Source: Elymus sibiricus
Taxonomy: Eukaryota; Streptophyta; Magnoliopsida; Poales; Poaceae
Length of the DNA stretch: 64,000 nucleotides
NCBI GenBank assembly: GCA_039707655.1
Contig: CM077666.1
Span: 237,924,166-237,988,165, forward strand
Direction: 5' to 3'
Below the pieces are notes generated by a model that worked only from the letters and a program-made list of their open reading frames with translations, did no database searches and had not been told where the DNA came from. Shown piece by piece: positions 24,340 through 34,878 of the stretch; position 1 is the stretch's first letter; each line of letters opens with the position of its first letter. The translations under genes and the position numbers were made by a program.

Positions 24340-25067
24340 ATGGCTCCCCCCAAGAAGCTCTCCGCGGCCGAGAAAGGGAAGAGGACGGTAGAGGAGGTGG
24401 AGCCGCCGAAGCCGACGGCGGTGAGGGGTAGAGGCTGGGCCCGCGGTTCGTCCACGGCGACGAGAGTTCCTCCTCGGGGTCGGACGCGCTCTGCGGCCGC
24501 TAGCACGGAGGCCGGCCCCAGCACCCACGGAACGGGCGCGAATCTCGGTCGCGGAAGTGGCGTGGCTCGCGGGCGCGGAGGCCGCGGCGGCGGCGGCCGA
24601 GGTGGTCGCGGAGGTTCCACCGCTCTTCCCCCCCGGGCGGGGAGGCACTCGGCGGAGGCAACCCACGAGTTCATCGTGGATATGCACCGCTCACCCTGCT
24701 CCTGGTTTCGGCTCCCAGACTCCTTCGCGAGGGAGATGGAGGAGCGCGCGCCCCTGGGCCTGTGGCAGCAGAGTTCACCCCCTCCGGCTTCATGTTCTTG
24801 AAGCAGGGGTGGAAGTCCTTCGCCCTCGCCAAGGGCCTGAAGCGGGGGCATATTCTCCACTTCAAGTACGACGGAGCTACCACCCTCTTCGTGAAGATCT
24901 TCGGGGTTTCTGGCAGTCGCCTGGAGTGCTGCGGGGAGAGCAAGGACGGCAGCTACAGCGGCTCCTCCAGCGAGGGCGGCAGCGACGACAGTGCCGCCTC
25001 CCTTGATGGAAGCGGGAGCGACGGCAGCTCCCCCCACGTCAAGGACGAAGACGAAGACTCCGATTAG
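24340..25067 (+). pseudogene. RGG-rich B3 DNA-binding-domain protein, antisense cargo of element B (frameshifted)
   Basis: Starts at ATG 24340 (MAPPKKLSAAEKGKR), the first ATG after a leader homologous to that of A's antisense gene. Residues about 1-110 are basic and rich in arginine-glycine, including RGRGGRGGGGRGGRGG. From about residue 112 the sequence matches the plant B3 DNA-binding fold: F-R-L-P-D-S-F-A-R-E-M, then G-W-K-S-F-A, G-L-K-R-G-H-I-L-x-F-K-Y-D-G and L-F-V-K-I-F. A serine/glycine/aspartate tail ends at 25067. The reading frame changes between the two halves of the domain near 24770, with a few residues apparently lost, so this copy is broken. B3 proteins bind DNA in the nucleus. 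The gene runs opposite to gag-pol, between integrase and the 3' LTR. It has no detectable similarity to the antisense genes of A and C apart from the first codons and the flanks. Confidence 0.75.
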
Positions 25068-26233
25068 GCGCGGGCGGGGCTCGATGCGGACTCTTGGGGA
25101 TGATGGCGCTGCGGCCGCCCCTCGCTCTTTTTCTCTTTTTTTCTTTTTCCTGCATTAGATCGATGTAGCCCCGTGGGGGAGTAAAAAGATTTTGTATGGC
25201 ACCGCACGTCTAATTACTTTGTTTCCCGCTTTTTTTGCTTCCTTCCCAAGGCTCTTCTTTCCTTCTTACACCGCCCTTATGCCCTGCGTCGCTGGGACCC
25301 AGCCCCCGAGCTAGCTACGACCGTCACTGGTGTGCTTGGAACGTGCGCTCAGCAAGGCCAGAGGGTGTAGGGCTCGAGGACAGTAGGAGCCCCTGAGGCG
25401 CGATGCCCAAGGTCGCCCCCTTGACGCGCAGGCGGCTCGTGCCAAGGAAATCAGGTGCCTCGAGGGGAAACCGAGAGGAGGGAAACCCGAGAGGAGCTTA
25501 GACTTAGCTCCTTTGGAGATGCGTGGCTCGGAGCGAGCCCTTCGCGGGGCTCCGTACGTAAGGCATGGTCCCTCACGAAGCCTCCTACCCGTGGGGCGCC
25601 AATCACGGATCCTCCCGAGGGGGGCTCCTGAGGCCCTGCACCAGGGAAATTGCCAAATTTTTGCCAAAATGTAGCGGGGCGCGCTCGCGAGGCCGCCTAT
25701 GGGTGTTACACGAAGAGGCAAGAGCACCAAGGACCTGGTGAGGTGACGCGCGCGGGAGCGGGCCCGTGAGCCAGAGCTCCGTCACTTGGGTTTTGCAGTG
25801 CTGCTGGGACTGACCCGAGCACAGGCACCGTGCCCAGCCCCCGCTCGCGTGAGACACACGGGGGGACATCGCGAGCGTGCTTCCCGAGGCAAACTTAGCT
25901 GCAAGGATACCGGTCATTAGGAAGTAAGCTTTACTGATGCATGAAATAGACTCATTACACAACAGGAAAGGTACGTGCTGCCGTGTTCAACACGGGTCAG
26001 CTTGAGGACGTGACGGCCGTAGGCCACTCAAGTATGTAGGCCGCCAGCGAGGAGCATGGGGCGTCCATCAGCGCGGAGCATGGGGCTTTCCTCTAGCGCG
26101 GAGTATGGGGTGTCCACCAGCGCGGAGCATGGGGCTTCCACGAGAGTGGGAGGGAGCTCCCGCGTGCCAATGGCCGCGCTGGTAGTGGGAGCTCTGGAGC
26201 GTGTACAGCTCCATTTCGTTCGTATCCGTGGGG
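25068..26233. mobile_element. Element B 3' internal spacer between pol and the B3 gene
   Basis: Non-coding. At 25162-25188 it has the GATGTAGCCCCGTGGGGG block that also follows the antisense genes of A and C, probably part of a shared 3' untranslated region. 25560-25900 holds a single copy of the region that is tandemly duplicated in A. The + strand at 26050-26150 repeats GCGGAGCATGGGG-like units about three times. Confidence 0.7.
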
Positions 26234-27403
26234 TCACGGATAGAACTTGCGGAGATGTTAGATGTTCCATGTGTTTTGTACCGAAACACCCTCCTCCATT
26301 TCTAGCCATGCCGCGCTAGGCCGGGAGATGTGTGTGACCCTGAAAGGGCCCTCCCACATGGGTGAGAGTTTGTGGAGTCCCTCTCTGGAGAGGATCCGGC
26401 GCAGGACGAGGTCGCCCACCACGAGGGTGCAGGGGCGTATGTTGCGGCTGTGATAGCGACGCAACGCCTGCTGGTACCTTGCCGCACGAAGGGCGGCCTG
26501 GCGGCGCACCCCTTCGAGGAAAAGCAGGTCATCCTCCTGCAGGCCGTCTTGACGAGACTCGTCGAAAGCCAATACCCGCGGAGACTGGTGCTTGACCTCG
26601 GCAGGGAGAACCACTTCTGCCCCATAGACGAGGAAGAAAGGTGTCTCGCCGGTGGGCTTGGTCGCCGTGGTGCGGATGGACCATAGCACTGAAGGGAGCT
26701 CCTCCAGCCAGCCCTTGCCGCATGCCGTGAGCTGCTTCTTGAAGCTCCTGGTCTTGAGGACCTTGAGGATCTCATCGTTGGCGCGCTCGGCCTGGCCGTT
26801 GCTTCGAGGGTGTGCCACGAAGGCGAAGCAGATCTGCGTGCCGATGCTGGCGCAGTAGGTCTTGAACTGGCCGCTGGTGAACTGCGTGCCGTTGTCCGTG
26901 ATGATGCGGTTGGGGACGCCAAAGCGGCACACCAGGCCCTTGATGAACTTGACCGCTGATCCTGCCGGAATGGTCCGGACAGGCTCCACCTCCGCCCACT
27001 TGGTGAACTTGTCGATGGCGACGTAGAGGTAGCGGTAGCCGCCAGCCGCACGAGAGAAAGGTCCGAGGATATCCAACCCCCAGACCACGAAGGGCCACGA
27101 GAGGGGAATGGTCTGGAGCCCTTGTGCCGGCTGGTGGATCTGCTTGGCGTGGAACTGGCAGGCCTCGCACGCCTGGACCAGCTCCGTGGCATCCTCGAGC
27201 GCTGTGGCCCAGTAGAAACCGCTACGGAATGCCTTACCTGCGAGAGTGCGCGAGGACGAGTGATGGCCGCAGTCACCTCCGTGGATGTCGGCAAGCAGTT
27301 CGCGGCCTTGCTCGTTGGAGATGCACCGCAGCGCGACTCCGTTCGGGCGGTGGTGGTACAGGTCACCCTCCCTCAAGTGGTAGAGCGCGGCCTTGCGGAC
27401 CAC
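26234..27403 (-). pseudogene. int: Integrase of element B
   Basis: Nearly complete integrase that would insert the cDNA into the genome. It contains an HHCC-type zinc-binding region (H-G-G-D-C-G-H-H, then C-E-A-C-Q-F), the catalytic D of G-L-D-I-L-G-P-F, the second D of T-D-N-G-T-Q-F and the E of N-G-Q-A-E-R-A-N, all present. The C-terminal part has L-S-P-M-W-E-G-P-F, the usual gypsy GPY/F-type segment. 381 codons are open from 27403 to a TAA at 26258-26260; the homologous C copy continues about 7 codons further, to a stop matching 26234-26236. It is out of frame with RNase H upstream. No chromodomain is visible. Confidence 0.88.
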
Positions 27404-28022
27404 GCGCTCTGCCTCCGCGTCGATCTTCGGGAGGGCGCCGCCCTCCAGATAGGTCTTGATCTCCGTGGTCCAGCTTTCTAGCTGCGGCTCGAGCGCCTGA
27501 AGCTGGTCCGCAGTCTGGTGCGCCCATGGGTGGTGCGGGAGGGAGCTCTTCGCGAGGCACCGTGATGGTGGCGATCCGGGGCGTCGCTGAAGGCTTCAGG
27601 AGCCGTTCCTCGAAGACGCCGGGGCTCTGGGGCTCGCGGCGAGAAGCGCGCTTGACGATTTCGTCTGCCTCACTATTGTCGCTGCGAGGGACGTGCTGCA
27701 GATCCATGCCCATGAAGCGGTTCTCGAGCTTGCGCACCTCCTCCAGGTAGGCCGCCATGTGCTCATCCTTCGGCTTGTACTTCTTGTTGGAGAAGTTGAC
27801 GAGGAGCTGTGAGTCGCCCTTGATGATGATGCACCTGACTCCAAGCGCAATGGCGACCTTGAGCCCGGCGATGAGACCCTCATACTCGGCGATGTTGTTG
27901 GAGACGTTATTGGTGCGCCCGAAGCAGAGCTGCACTGCGTAGTAAAGCTTGTCGCCTGTGGGTGTAGTGAGAACCACCCCAGCCCCCGCGCCCTGGCGCG
28001 CGAAGGCCCCGTCGAAGTGCAT
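27400..28022 (-). pseudogene. rnh: RNase H of element B
   Basis: Type I RNase H domain that degrades RNA in the RNA-DNA hybrid. All four expected acidic residues are visible: D in M-H-F-D-G, E in N-I-A-E-Y-E-G-L, D in I-I-K-G-D-S-Q and D in N-S-E-A-D. A TAG at 28026-28028 separates it from reverse transcriptase in the same frame, and a frameshift separates it from integrase near 27400. This is the best preserved RNase H in the window. Confidence 0.88.
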
Positions 28023-28025
28023 GCT

Positions 28026-30467
28026 CTAGCCTCCGGAGGTGGCCTCCTCGGGCAAGGACGACTCCTCCCGCGGCTCCTCCTGACGCGTGTCCGTCCACTC
28101 CGCCACGGAGTCCGCCAAGGCCGCGCCCTTGATGGTACTGGTGGTGAGGAAGTCCAGCTCGAAAGGTTGCAGCTCGATGTTCCATTCGGCGACGCGGCCA
28201 GTGGCATTTGGGCTCCGCAGGACTTGCTCCAGTGGGTAGGAGGAGATCACTCTGACTGGGTGAACCTGGAAGTAGTGGCGTAGCTTCCTGGAGGCCATGA
28301 GGAACGCCAGGAGGAGCTTCTGCTGCATGGGGTACCGTTCACGCGCATCTCGCAGCACCATACTAACGAAGTACACGGGGTGCTCGACGAGGCACGTGAC
28401 CGTGGTATCCAAGTCGTGCTCGCCGAGGGGCTCAGACTGCTGCATCGCGGGGGCCTCCGGAGGCTGAACTCCAGAGGCCTCGTGAGGGGGCGCGGGGGCC
28501 TCCGGAGGGGGACCCTCAGCAGGCGTCGACAGGGCCTTGAGGGGCTCCAGCGATGCCTCCGCGGCACCCGCAGGCACAGGCTCGGCAGGCTTCTTCTTGA
28601 CGCAAACTCGCTCCTCCCGCTCCGCTACAAGGGCCGCACTGGCCATCTGGGGAGTGGCCGCCAAGTACAACAGCAGGCGCTCGCGTGGGCGCGGGGCAAC
28701 TATGACGGGAGGGCTCGTGAGGTACCCTTTGAGGTCCTCAAAGGCAGCGTCGGCCTCAGAGGTCCGCTTGAAGGGGCCAGACCTCTTCATGAGCTTGAAG
28801 AAAGGCAGAGCCCGTTCGCCGAACTTGGATATGAAGCGACCGAGCGAGGCCATGCATCCCGCCAGGCGCTGCAATTCCTTGAGGTTGCGGGGTGGTCACA
28901 TCTCCTCGATGGCCTTAATCTTCTCAGGGTTGGCCTCGATGCCGTGATGGGAGACCAGGAAACCCAGGAGCTTGCCAGACGGGACACCGAAGATACACTT
29001 GGCGGGGTTGAGATTGAGGTTGACCTTGCGCAGGTTGGCGAAGGTTTCTTTCAGGTCCTCGATGAGGGTGCGCGCCTCGCGCATCTTGATGACGATGTCG
29101 TCGACATATGCCTCCACGTTCCTCCCCATCTGGCACCCCAGGCAGATGTGCATCAGCCTCTGGAAGGTAGCCCCCATGCTCTTCAGGCCAAAGGGCATGC
29201 ACACGTAGCAGAACACTCCACAGGGGGTGATGAAGGCGGTTTTCTCCTCATCCTCCTTGGCCATCTTGATCTGATGATAGCCCGAGAAGGCGTCCAGGAA
29301 GCAGAGCAGATCGCTCCCGGCGGTGGAGTCTACTATTTGGTCAATCCTGGGCAGCGGGAAGTGGTCCTTGGGGCATGCCTTGTTGAGGTTGGTGAAGTCG
29401 ACGCACATGCGCTTGCCGCCGTGCGGCTTGGCGACGACAATGGGGTTGGCGATCCACTCCGGGTGGAGCACCTCGTGGATGATTCCGGTGTCCTGAAGTT
29501 TCTCGACCTCCCCAATGACGAAGCCCTGCTTCTCAGGCGCCTGGCGCCATACTTTCTGCATGACGGGGCATGCATTGGGGCTCACCGCCAAGTGGTGCTC
29601 CATCACCTCCCTCGGCACGCCAGGCATGTCCGAGGCTGTCCAAGCGAACATATCACCATTCGGCCGAAGGAAGTCGACGAGGGCGCCTTCTTGCTCGGGG
29701 GAAAGGCTGCTGCCGATGGTGAGGAACGGGCCCGTGCCGCTTCCATCCAATGATACTTTCTTGGTCTCGGCCCGCTCCTGGGAGAACAGCAGCTTCTTCT
29801 TCGCGGGCGCCAGCTCGGTAAGCTCAGGGGCGTCCTCCTCGGCCCGGGATGCGGCGGCGGCCGCCTTGTGGGCACGCGCGAGGGCGCGCACCGCGTCCTT
29901 CACATCGCAATGGATTGTGAGGGTGCCGCTACTGCCGGGCATCTTGATGAGGCCGTAGGCATGGTGCGTTGCAGCCCTGAATTTGGAGAGCGCCGGGTAG
30001 CCCAAGATGGCGTTGTAGGGCAGGCCAATGCGAACCACATCGAAAACGATGAGCTCTGTGCAGTAGTTCTCGCGGATGCCGAAGGTGACGGGAAGGCGCA
30101 CCTGCCCCAGGGGGGCAGTGGAGCCGCCGGTGATGTCCGAGAAGGGCCTGGTGGGCACCAGGTACCCACCTCGCGCCTGGAGCGTCTCGAAAGTCTCCAC
30201 AGAGAGCACGTTGAGGCCAGAGCCGCCGTCGATGAGCGTCTTGGTGACGGCCACACCACTGATAGTCGGAGTGCACAGCAGAGGGACAACCCCCGCAGCC
30301 CTGGCGGACCTAGGATGGTCGCTGGCGTCGAAGGAGACGGGGAACTCGGACCACTTGAGGCGGCCGGCGGGCTCAGGCGCCTGAAGGGCCGCTTCCACCT
30401 TGCGCGTGAAGTGCTTGAGGTGGCCGCTGGAGGGAGGGGCCTGGGATACTCCCAGGATGCATGCCAC
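28026..30467 (-). pseudogene. pol: Protease and reverse transcriptase of element B
   Basis: On the - strand from about 30467. The retropepsin-like part has L-I-D-G-G-S-G-L-N-V with the catalytic D, followed by I-G-L-P-Y-N-A-I-L-G. Reverse transcriptase follows with M-C-V-D-F-T-N-L-N-K-A-C-P, F-L-D-A-F-S-G-Y-H-Q-I, C-M-P-F-G-L and the active site Y-V-D-D at 29097-29108. Then come the thumb and connection region (L-A-G-C-M-A-S-L-G-R-F, A-A-F-E-D-L-K). 523 codons are open before a TGA at 28896-28898; the frame then continues to 28026. The stop sits at an arginine position in the C copy. The order PR-RT-RH-INT identifies Ty3/gypsy. Confidence 0.92.
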
Positions 30468-30469
30468 CC

Positions 30470-30937
30470 CTCGGGGCCCCTTGGAACCCCCCTGGTGGCG
30501 TCAGCCTTGGCTGGGCGGTGGCCGCCGGCGCCGTGCAGCACGGACGGGCCGCAACGTGGGGGAGGAAGGAGACGGGGAGCGGTGTGTCCAGGCCGCTCAG
30601 CGCACCGTGGTGAAGTGGACACGGGGTGAGGGGGCGCCTGGCCTCCGCTGGCGGCGAGGACGAGCTCGGTGATGCGCTTGAGCCAGGCGTCGCGGCCATC
30701 CTTGGAGGGGGGACAGCGCAGCATCCCCCGAGCCATGAGCAGCGCGGCGTGCGGAGCAAGGGGGCTGCTCCTGCGGGCGAAGACGTGGTGGAGGGGAGGC
30801 CGCGGTCCCGCCCACTCGCCGACGGGTGGATTGAGGACGGCGCCCGCTCCCCAACGGGCCCAGCGGCGGCGACCCGACGCGCGGCGGCGTCGTCCAAGCC
30901 GGTGCCGATGTCGAGGTCGAAGGCGCGAAGACGGCAA
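30470..30937 (-). pseudogene. gag: Truncated gag of element B
   Basis: Only the N-terminal gag segment survives, with A-A-L-L-M-A-R-G-M-L and D-A-W-L-K-R-I-T-E-L-V, followed by a proline-rich linker. It is then joined almost directly to the region just before protease (G-P-R-G-V-A-C-I-L). The whole capsid-like domain and the zinc knuckle found in A and C, more than 1 kb, are missing. The joint is out of frame. B therefore could not have made its own particles in this form. Confidence 0.75.
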
Positions 30938-30940
30938 GTC

Positions 30941-30960
30941 CCCCTACCTGGCGCGCCAAA
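30941..30960 (-). other. Primer-binding site of element B
   Basis: On the - strand TTTGGCGCGCCAGGTAGGGG, directly next to the 5' LTR. It is the same site type as in A and C. Confidence 0.8.
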
Positions 30961-31841
30961 TGTCAGAGTCTAGGACCTGCGTCCAAGAAACTTCTCCAAG
31001 AACATAGGATTCGAACTTTGGGGGACTTTGCTTGGCAACCTACGACACGACGGTGACTACGGCAGGGACACGACGGGCTCGCTGCTCTCACTGGACACGA
31101 AGGGGACGCGCGAGTTACCCAGGTTCGTGCCACCGTGCGGTGTAATACCCTACTCCTGCTTGTGTTGGATTACTCTGTGGAGAGCTCGTGCTCGAAGTAC
31201 AAGAGGTGTGGGGGAGAATGATGGATCGATCCCCTTACATGGAAGCGGCCCTGCCCCTTTTGTAGTGCCTTGGTCCTCTTCCCCGAAAATATGAGCAGGA
31301 AAGGGTGGCCATAGGGCGGCAATTCAAAGGGGGAAAGGGTGCAGGCTTATCCTGACTAAAGGCAGTCTCCGCCTGTTAAAGCAGCTCCTTGTGACGCGCT
31401 GGTGGGCTTGGCGATGACCTCCGTCTTTGCGCGGTGATCCGTACTGATCTTCTATCACCGAAGAGGAAAACCTTTGGGACTTGCTTTGGGGGAGGCAGAT
31501 GCCACTGCTCCCTTATCACTAAAATGGAAACCCGTCTCAGCTGTACCTTGCTGTCCTTGCCCTGGCATCGGGTCGTCACCCACATGAGAGGCCAGCCGGC
31601 GCCACATGTCACACCCCGTAAAAGCGGCCTCGCGAGGGGTTGCCTCGCTAGGCGATCTGGGGCCTGCCGTCCTCACGAGGGCTGCGCCTGGCATGGAGGG
31701 GGCCTCGCGAGGCCAGTTTTCCACGAGGCGACTCCCTCCTGGTGAACGGCGCCAGGGCCACCCTGCCGGGGACAGCCCAAACGTCGCTTCCTGGGCCAGA
31801 GGCGGACGGGCCATGCTACCTTAGTTCCCACTGGGCCAACA
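30961..31841 (-). mobile_element. Element B 5' LTR
   Basis: 881 bp; in + coordinates TGTCAGAGTC...TGGGCCAACA. It would drive - strand transcription of B. Confidence 0.92.
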
Positions 31842-32342
31842 GCAGCAGAGCTGTTCATCCTCGCCGACGGCTGCACCAAGGCCGAAGAGTGACGCCTCTT
31901 CCTCCACAACGACGCTGATGCTGAGCCTGACGGGGCGAAGCCCAAGGCCAAGGACACCAAGCACAAGGGCCCTGCCGTGCTCGCAGCGGAGCCGAACTAC
32001 AAGCACGGCCGCGACCGCAGTGAGGCCACGAAGGACGCCCGCCCTTTCTGCGCGTACCACAACATGAACTCCGATAGCACAGAGGACTGCCACGAGCTCA
32101 GGCTGCTTCGCGAGGGCCGCACCGAGAGCCACGACAGCCACAAGGAGTGCGACAAGGGCCGCGGGGGCGGTAGAGGAGGCGGCCGCTGGGGCGGCAACCA
32201 CAACAACGGCGCCGGCGACAACAACCTTCAGGGCTGGCAGAACCAGCCTCGGTAGGCTGACCCTCAGCCCGACGCCGCCCCAGTACGTGCCAATGACCCC
32301 CCTCCCACTGAGAATGCTGGGGGCTACCAAGAGCCCCGCAGG
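31842..32342 (+). pseudogene. gag: gag of element A, C-terminal part with zinc knuckle
   Basis: Continues gag after element B (E-L-F-I-L-A-D). It contains a Cys/His knuckle of the plant gypsy type, F-C-A-Y-H-N-M with T-E-D-C-H-E-L, and a glycine/asparagine-rich tail (G-R-G-G-G-R-G-G-G-R-W) that would contact RNA. Two in-frame stops are present: a TGA near 31891 and a TAG near 32255. The region runs into G-G-Y-Q-E-P just before protease. Confidence 0.82.
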
Positions 32343-33122
32343 GTGGCCTGCATCCTCAGCGGGGCCCAGGACCCTCCGTCCAACCGCTACTTCAAGCAGT
32401 TCTCTCGGGAGGTGAACACGGCCCTCCCAGCCCTCGACTCCACCGGCCGCCTCAAGTGGTCTGAGCTCCCCATCGCCTTCGACGCCAACGACCACCCCGA
32501 GTCCACGAAGGCCGTGGGCGTCATTCCCCTGCTGTGTACGCCTACCATCAGCAATGTGGCCGTCACCAAGATCCTCATCGACGGTGGAGCTGGCGTCAAT
32601 GTACTCTCTGTGGAGACCTTTGAGACGCTACAAGTGCCCTACGAGCGCCTGATGCCCACCAGGCCCTTCTCCGGCATCACCGACGGCTCCACTATCCCCC
32701 TGGGGCAGGTGCGCCTTCCTGTCACCTTCGGCACCCGCAAGAACTACCGCACAGAGTTCATCGTCTTCGATGTGGCTCACATCGGCCTGCCCTACAATGC
32801 CATCTTGGGCTACCCGGCGCTCACCAAGTTCATGGCCGCAACCCACCACGCCTACGGCCTCGTCAAAATGCCCGGCTGCCGTGGTACCCTCACCGTTCGT
32901 TGCGACGATAAGGACGCGCTGCAGGCCCTCGAGCACTCCTATAAGACCACCTCCGTCGCGTACCCGGCCGATGAAGATGTGCCTGGGCCTGCCGAGGAGA
33001 CACCCGCGAGGAAGAAGAAGCCCCTGCTCTCTCTGGCGCGGGCCGAACCCAAGAAGGCGTCACCGGATGGGGAAGAAGCAAGCCCCTCCCTCGCCGTCAG
33101 CGGCGGGCCCACCCTCAAATAG
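32343..33122 (+). CDS. pr: Aspartic protease region of element A
   Basis: 259 open codons ending in TAG at 33120-33122. It contains the catalytic segment L-I-D-G-G-A-G-V-N-V (about 32574-32603), the flap-like region and I-G-L-P-Y-N-A-I-L-G-Y-P. In gypsy elements this enzyme cuts the polyprotein inside the particle. The reading frame is free of stops from A-C-I-L to a lysine-rich linker. The TAG corresponds to the position where C also has a TAG, so that stop may predate both copies or reflect a hotspot. It is part of a polyprotein, so the ATG at 32343 is only the first methionine of the open stretch. Confidence 0.8.
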   Translation: MACILSGAQDPPSNRYFKQFSREVNTALPALDSTGRLKWSELPIAFDANDHPESTKAVGVIPLLCTPTISNVAVTKILIDGGAGVNVLSVETFETLQVPYERLMPTRPFSGITDGSTIPLGQVRLPVTFGTRKNYRTEFIVFDVAHIGLPYNAILGYPALTKFMAATHHAYGLVKMPGCRGTLTVRCDDKDALQALEHSYKTTSVAYPADEDVPGPAEETPARKKKPLLSLARAEPKKASPDGEEASPSLAVSGGPTLK

Positions 33123-33660
33123 GAAGGCGTGCTCGTCACCTCCCTCCGGGCAAGCCCTGATGCGTTGGCTTGGAAAGCATCAGGCGCGCCCGGCCTACCG
33201 AGGGAGGTGGTCGAGCACCACTCAACCGCGTGCCGGAGCGCGCGGCCCGTCAAGCGTGAGGAATATCGTCGAGCGCCCAAGAAGCAGGAAGTCATCACCC
33301 AAGAAGTCAACCAGCCCAAGGATGCCGGAACCACCCGCTAAGCTCCCCACCCCAGGTGGATCACCGGCATCACCCCCGTCGCCAGGCCGTGTAGCAGCAC
33401 GCGCATGTGCGTCGACTTCATCGCCCTCAACCAGGCTCGCCCCGCGGGCCCCTTCCCTCCTCCGCGCATCGCCGCGGACTCGCCAGGGCTCGTGCGTATG
33501 CCGTTCGGCCTAGAGGGTGCCGGGGCCACCTTCACGAGGCTGATGCACATGAGCCTGGAGTCCCACATCGCAAGGAATACGGAGGAGGTTAACACTCGCC
33601 CACCGGAACATCGTGACGGCGGCAGGTGTTCTGGTACCAAACACATGGAACACCCGCCAT
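33123..33660 (+). pseudogene. pol: Collapsed reverse transcriptase and pol end of element A
   Basis: About 540 bp stand where B and C have roughly 3.5 kb. Recognisable pieces in order are G-L-P-R-E-V-V-E-H-H, M-C-V-D-F-I-A-L-N-Q-A, M-P-F-G-L with A-T-F-T-R-L-M-H, and finally N-T-W-N near the normal end of integrase. The Y-x-D-D active site, RNase H and integrase core are gone through at least two deletions. Element A could not have copied or inserted itself in this form. Confidence 0.82.
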
Positions 33661-34878
33661 AACCGTAAGTTCTGTTCGTGCCCCATGGACACGAGCGACA
33701 TGGAGCTGTACACGCTCCGGGGCTCTCTCTACCCACGCTGCCGCCGGCACGTGAGAGCTCCTTCCCACTCTTGTGGAAGCCCCATGCTCAGCGCTGGCGG
33801 ATGCCCCATGCTCCGCGCCGGTGGCCTAATTACCTGAGGGGCCCTCGGCCATCACAACCTCAAGCTGACTCGTGTCGAGCACAACAGCATGTATCTTTCT
33901 GTTATGTAATGAACTTGCTTCATGCATCAGGAAAGCTTATTTCCTCAAAAACCATGTGTGCTTGCAGCTAAGGGTACCCTAGCGGAGGCGCGCGCTCGTG
34001 ATCTCACCTGTGCCTATTACGCGAGCGGGGGCTTGGCACGGTGTCTGTGCTCGGGTAAGTCCCAGCAGCACTGAAAAACCAAAGCAACTGAGCTCTGACT
34101 CGCGGGCCTGCTCCCGTGCACGTCACCTCACCAAGTCCTTGGTGCTCTAGTCTCCTGGGGCACGGTGTCTGTGCTCGGGTCAGTCCTAGCAGCGCCGAAA
34201 AACCCAAGCGACTGAGCTCTGGCTCGCGGGCCTGCTCCCCTGTACATCACCTCACCAGGTCCTTGTTGCTCTTGTCTAGTCGCATAACACCCACAGGCGA
34301 CCTCACGAGCGTGCCCAGCTGCGCTACTTGCAAAAACTTGGCAGTGTCCCTGGTGCAGGATATCGAAGGCCTCAAGAGCCCTCCCCCCTTTGGAGGCCTC
34401 GTGGCGGGTCCTACGGGCGGAGGGCCTCACTAGGGACTACGCCTCACGGGTCGTGCCCTGCGAAGGACTCGCCCCAAGCCGCACGCCTCAAAGGAGCTAA
34501 GTCTAAGGCGCCCCTCGGGTCCTTTCCCTCTGGTATCTCTCTCGTGGCCTCCTGATTTCCTTGGCACAAGCCGCCTGCACGTCAAGGGGGGACCCTGAGC
34601 ATCGCGCCTCGGGGACTCCTACTAGCCCTAAGAGCCCTACACCCTCTGGCCTTGCCGAGCGCACGCTCTGGGCATCCCTGCGACGGTGTAGCCTGCCTCG
34701 AGGGCTGGGTCCCAGTGACACAGGGCACAAAGGCAATGTAAAAGGGAAATAAAGGCCTCTGGAGGAAAACGAAAACACGCGGATCATTAAGTACTTAACG
34801 ACAAAAAGTGCCGTACAAATGTCTTCACGCCCCCTCGGGGCTGCATCCACTCTCTTACATGAAGGTGAGCGCAGGGCC
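33661..34878. mobile_element. Element A spacer between pol remnant and antisense gene
   Basis: Non-coding 3' internal sequence. It holds a tandem duplication (separate entry) and, at 34821-34847, the complement of the GATGCAGCCCCGAGGGGG block that follows the antisense genes of A, B and C. Confidence 0.7.
34035..34282 (+). repeat. Tandem duplication, two copies of about 124 bp
   Basis: GGCACGGTGTCTGTGCTCGG begins at 34035 and again at 34159. The following sequence, including CTGAGCTCTG and CTCGCGGGCCTGCTCCC, is also repeated. Elements B (25690-25860, reversed) and C (48470-48600) have it once. Confidence 0.85.

Larger units (their letters stand above)
23162..31841 (-). mobile_element. Gypsy element B, complete, inside gag of element A
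   Basis: 8680 bp in - orientation with LTRs at 23162-24041 and 30961-31841, a PBS next to the right LTR and a polypurine tract (complement of GTAGCCCCCGGGCCC) next to the left LTR. The LTRs are homologous to those of element A, so B is a second member of the same family inserted head-on into A. The first 245 aligned LTR bases differ at about 16 positions by eye. On the - strand: truncated gag, protease, reverse transcriptase, RNase H, integrase; on the + strand a B3-domain gene. Confidence 0.92.

Noticed and set aside
23952..25037. 361-codon open stretch on the - strand
   Set aside because: Opposite the B3 gene; no recognisable motif and it crosses the element boundary at 24041.
28380..29753. 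457-codon open stretch on the + strand
   Set aside because: Lies exactly opposite the RT of element B, which has the catalytic motifs; GC-rich codon bias leaves the opposite strand open by chance.
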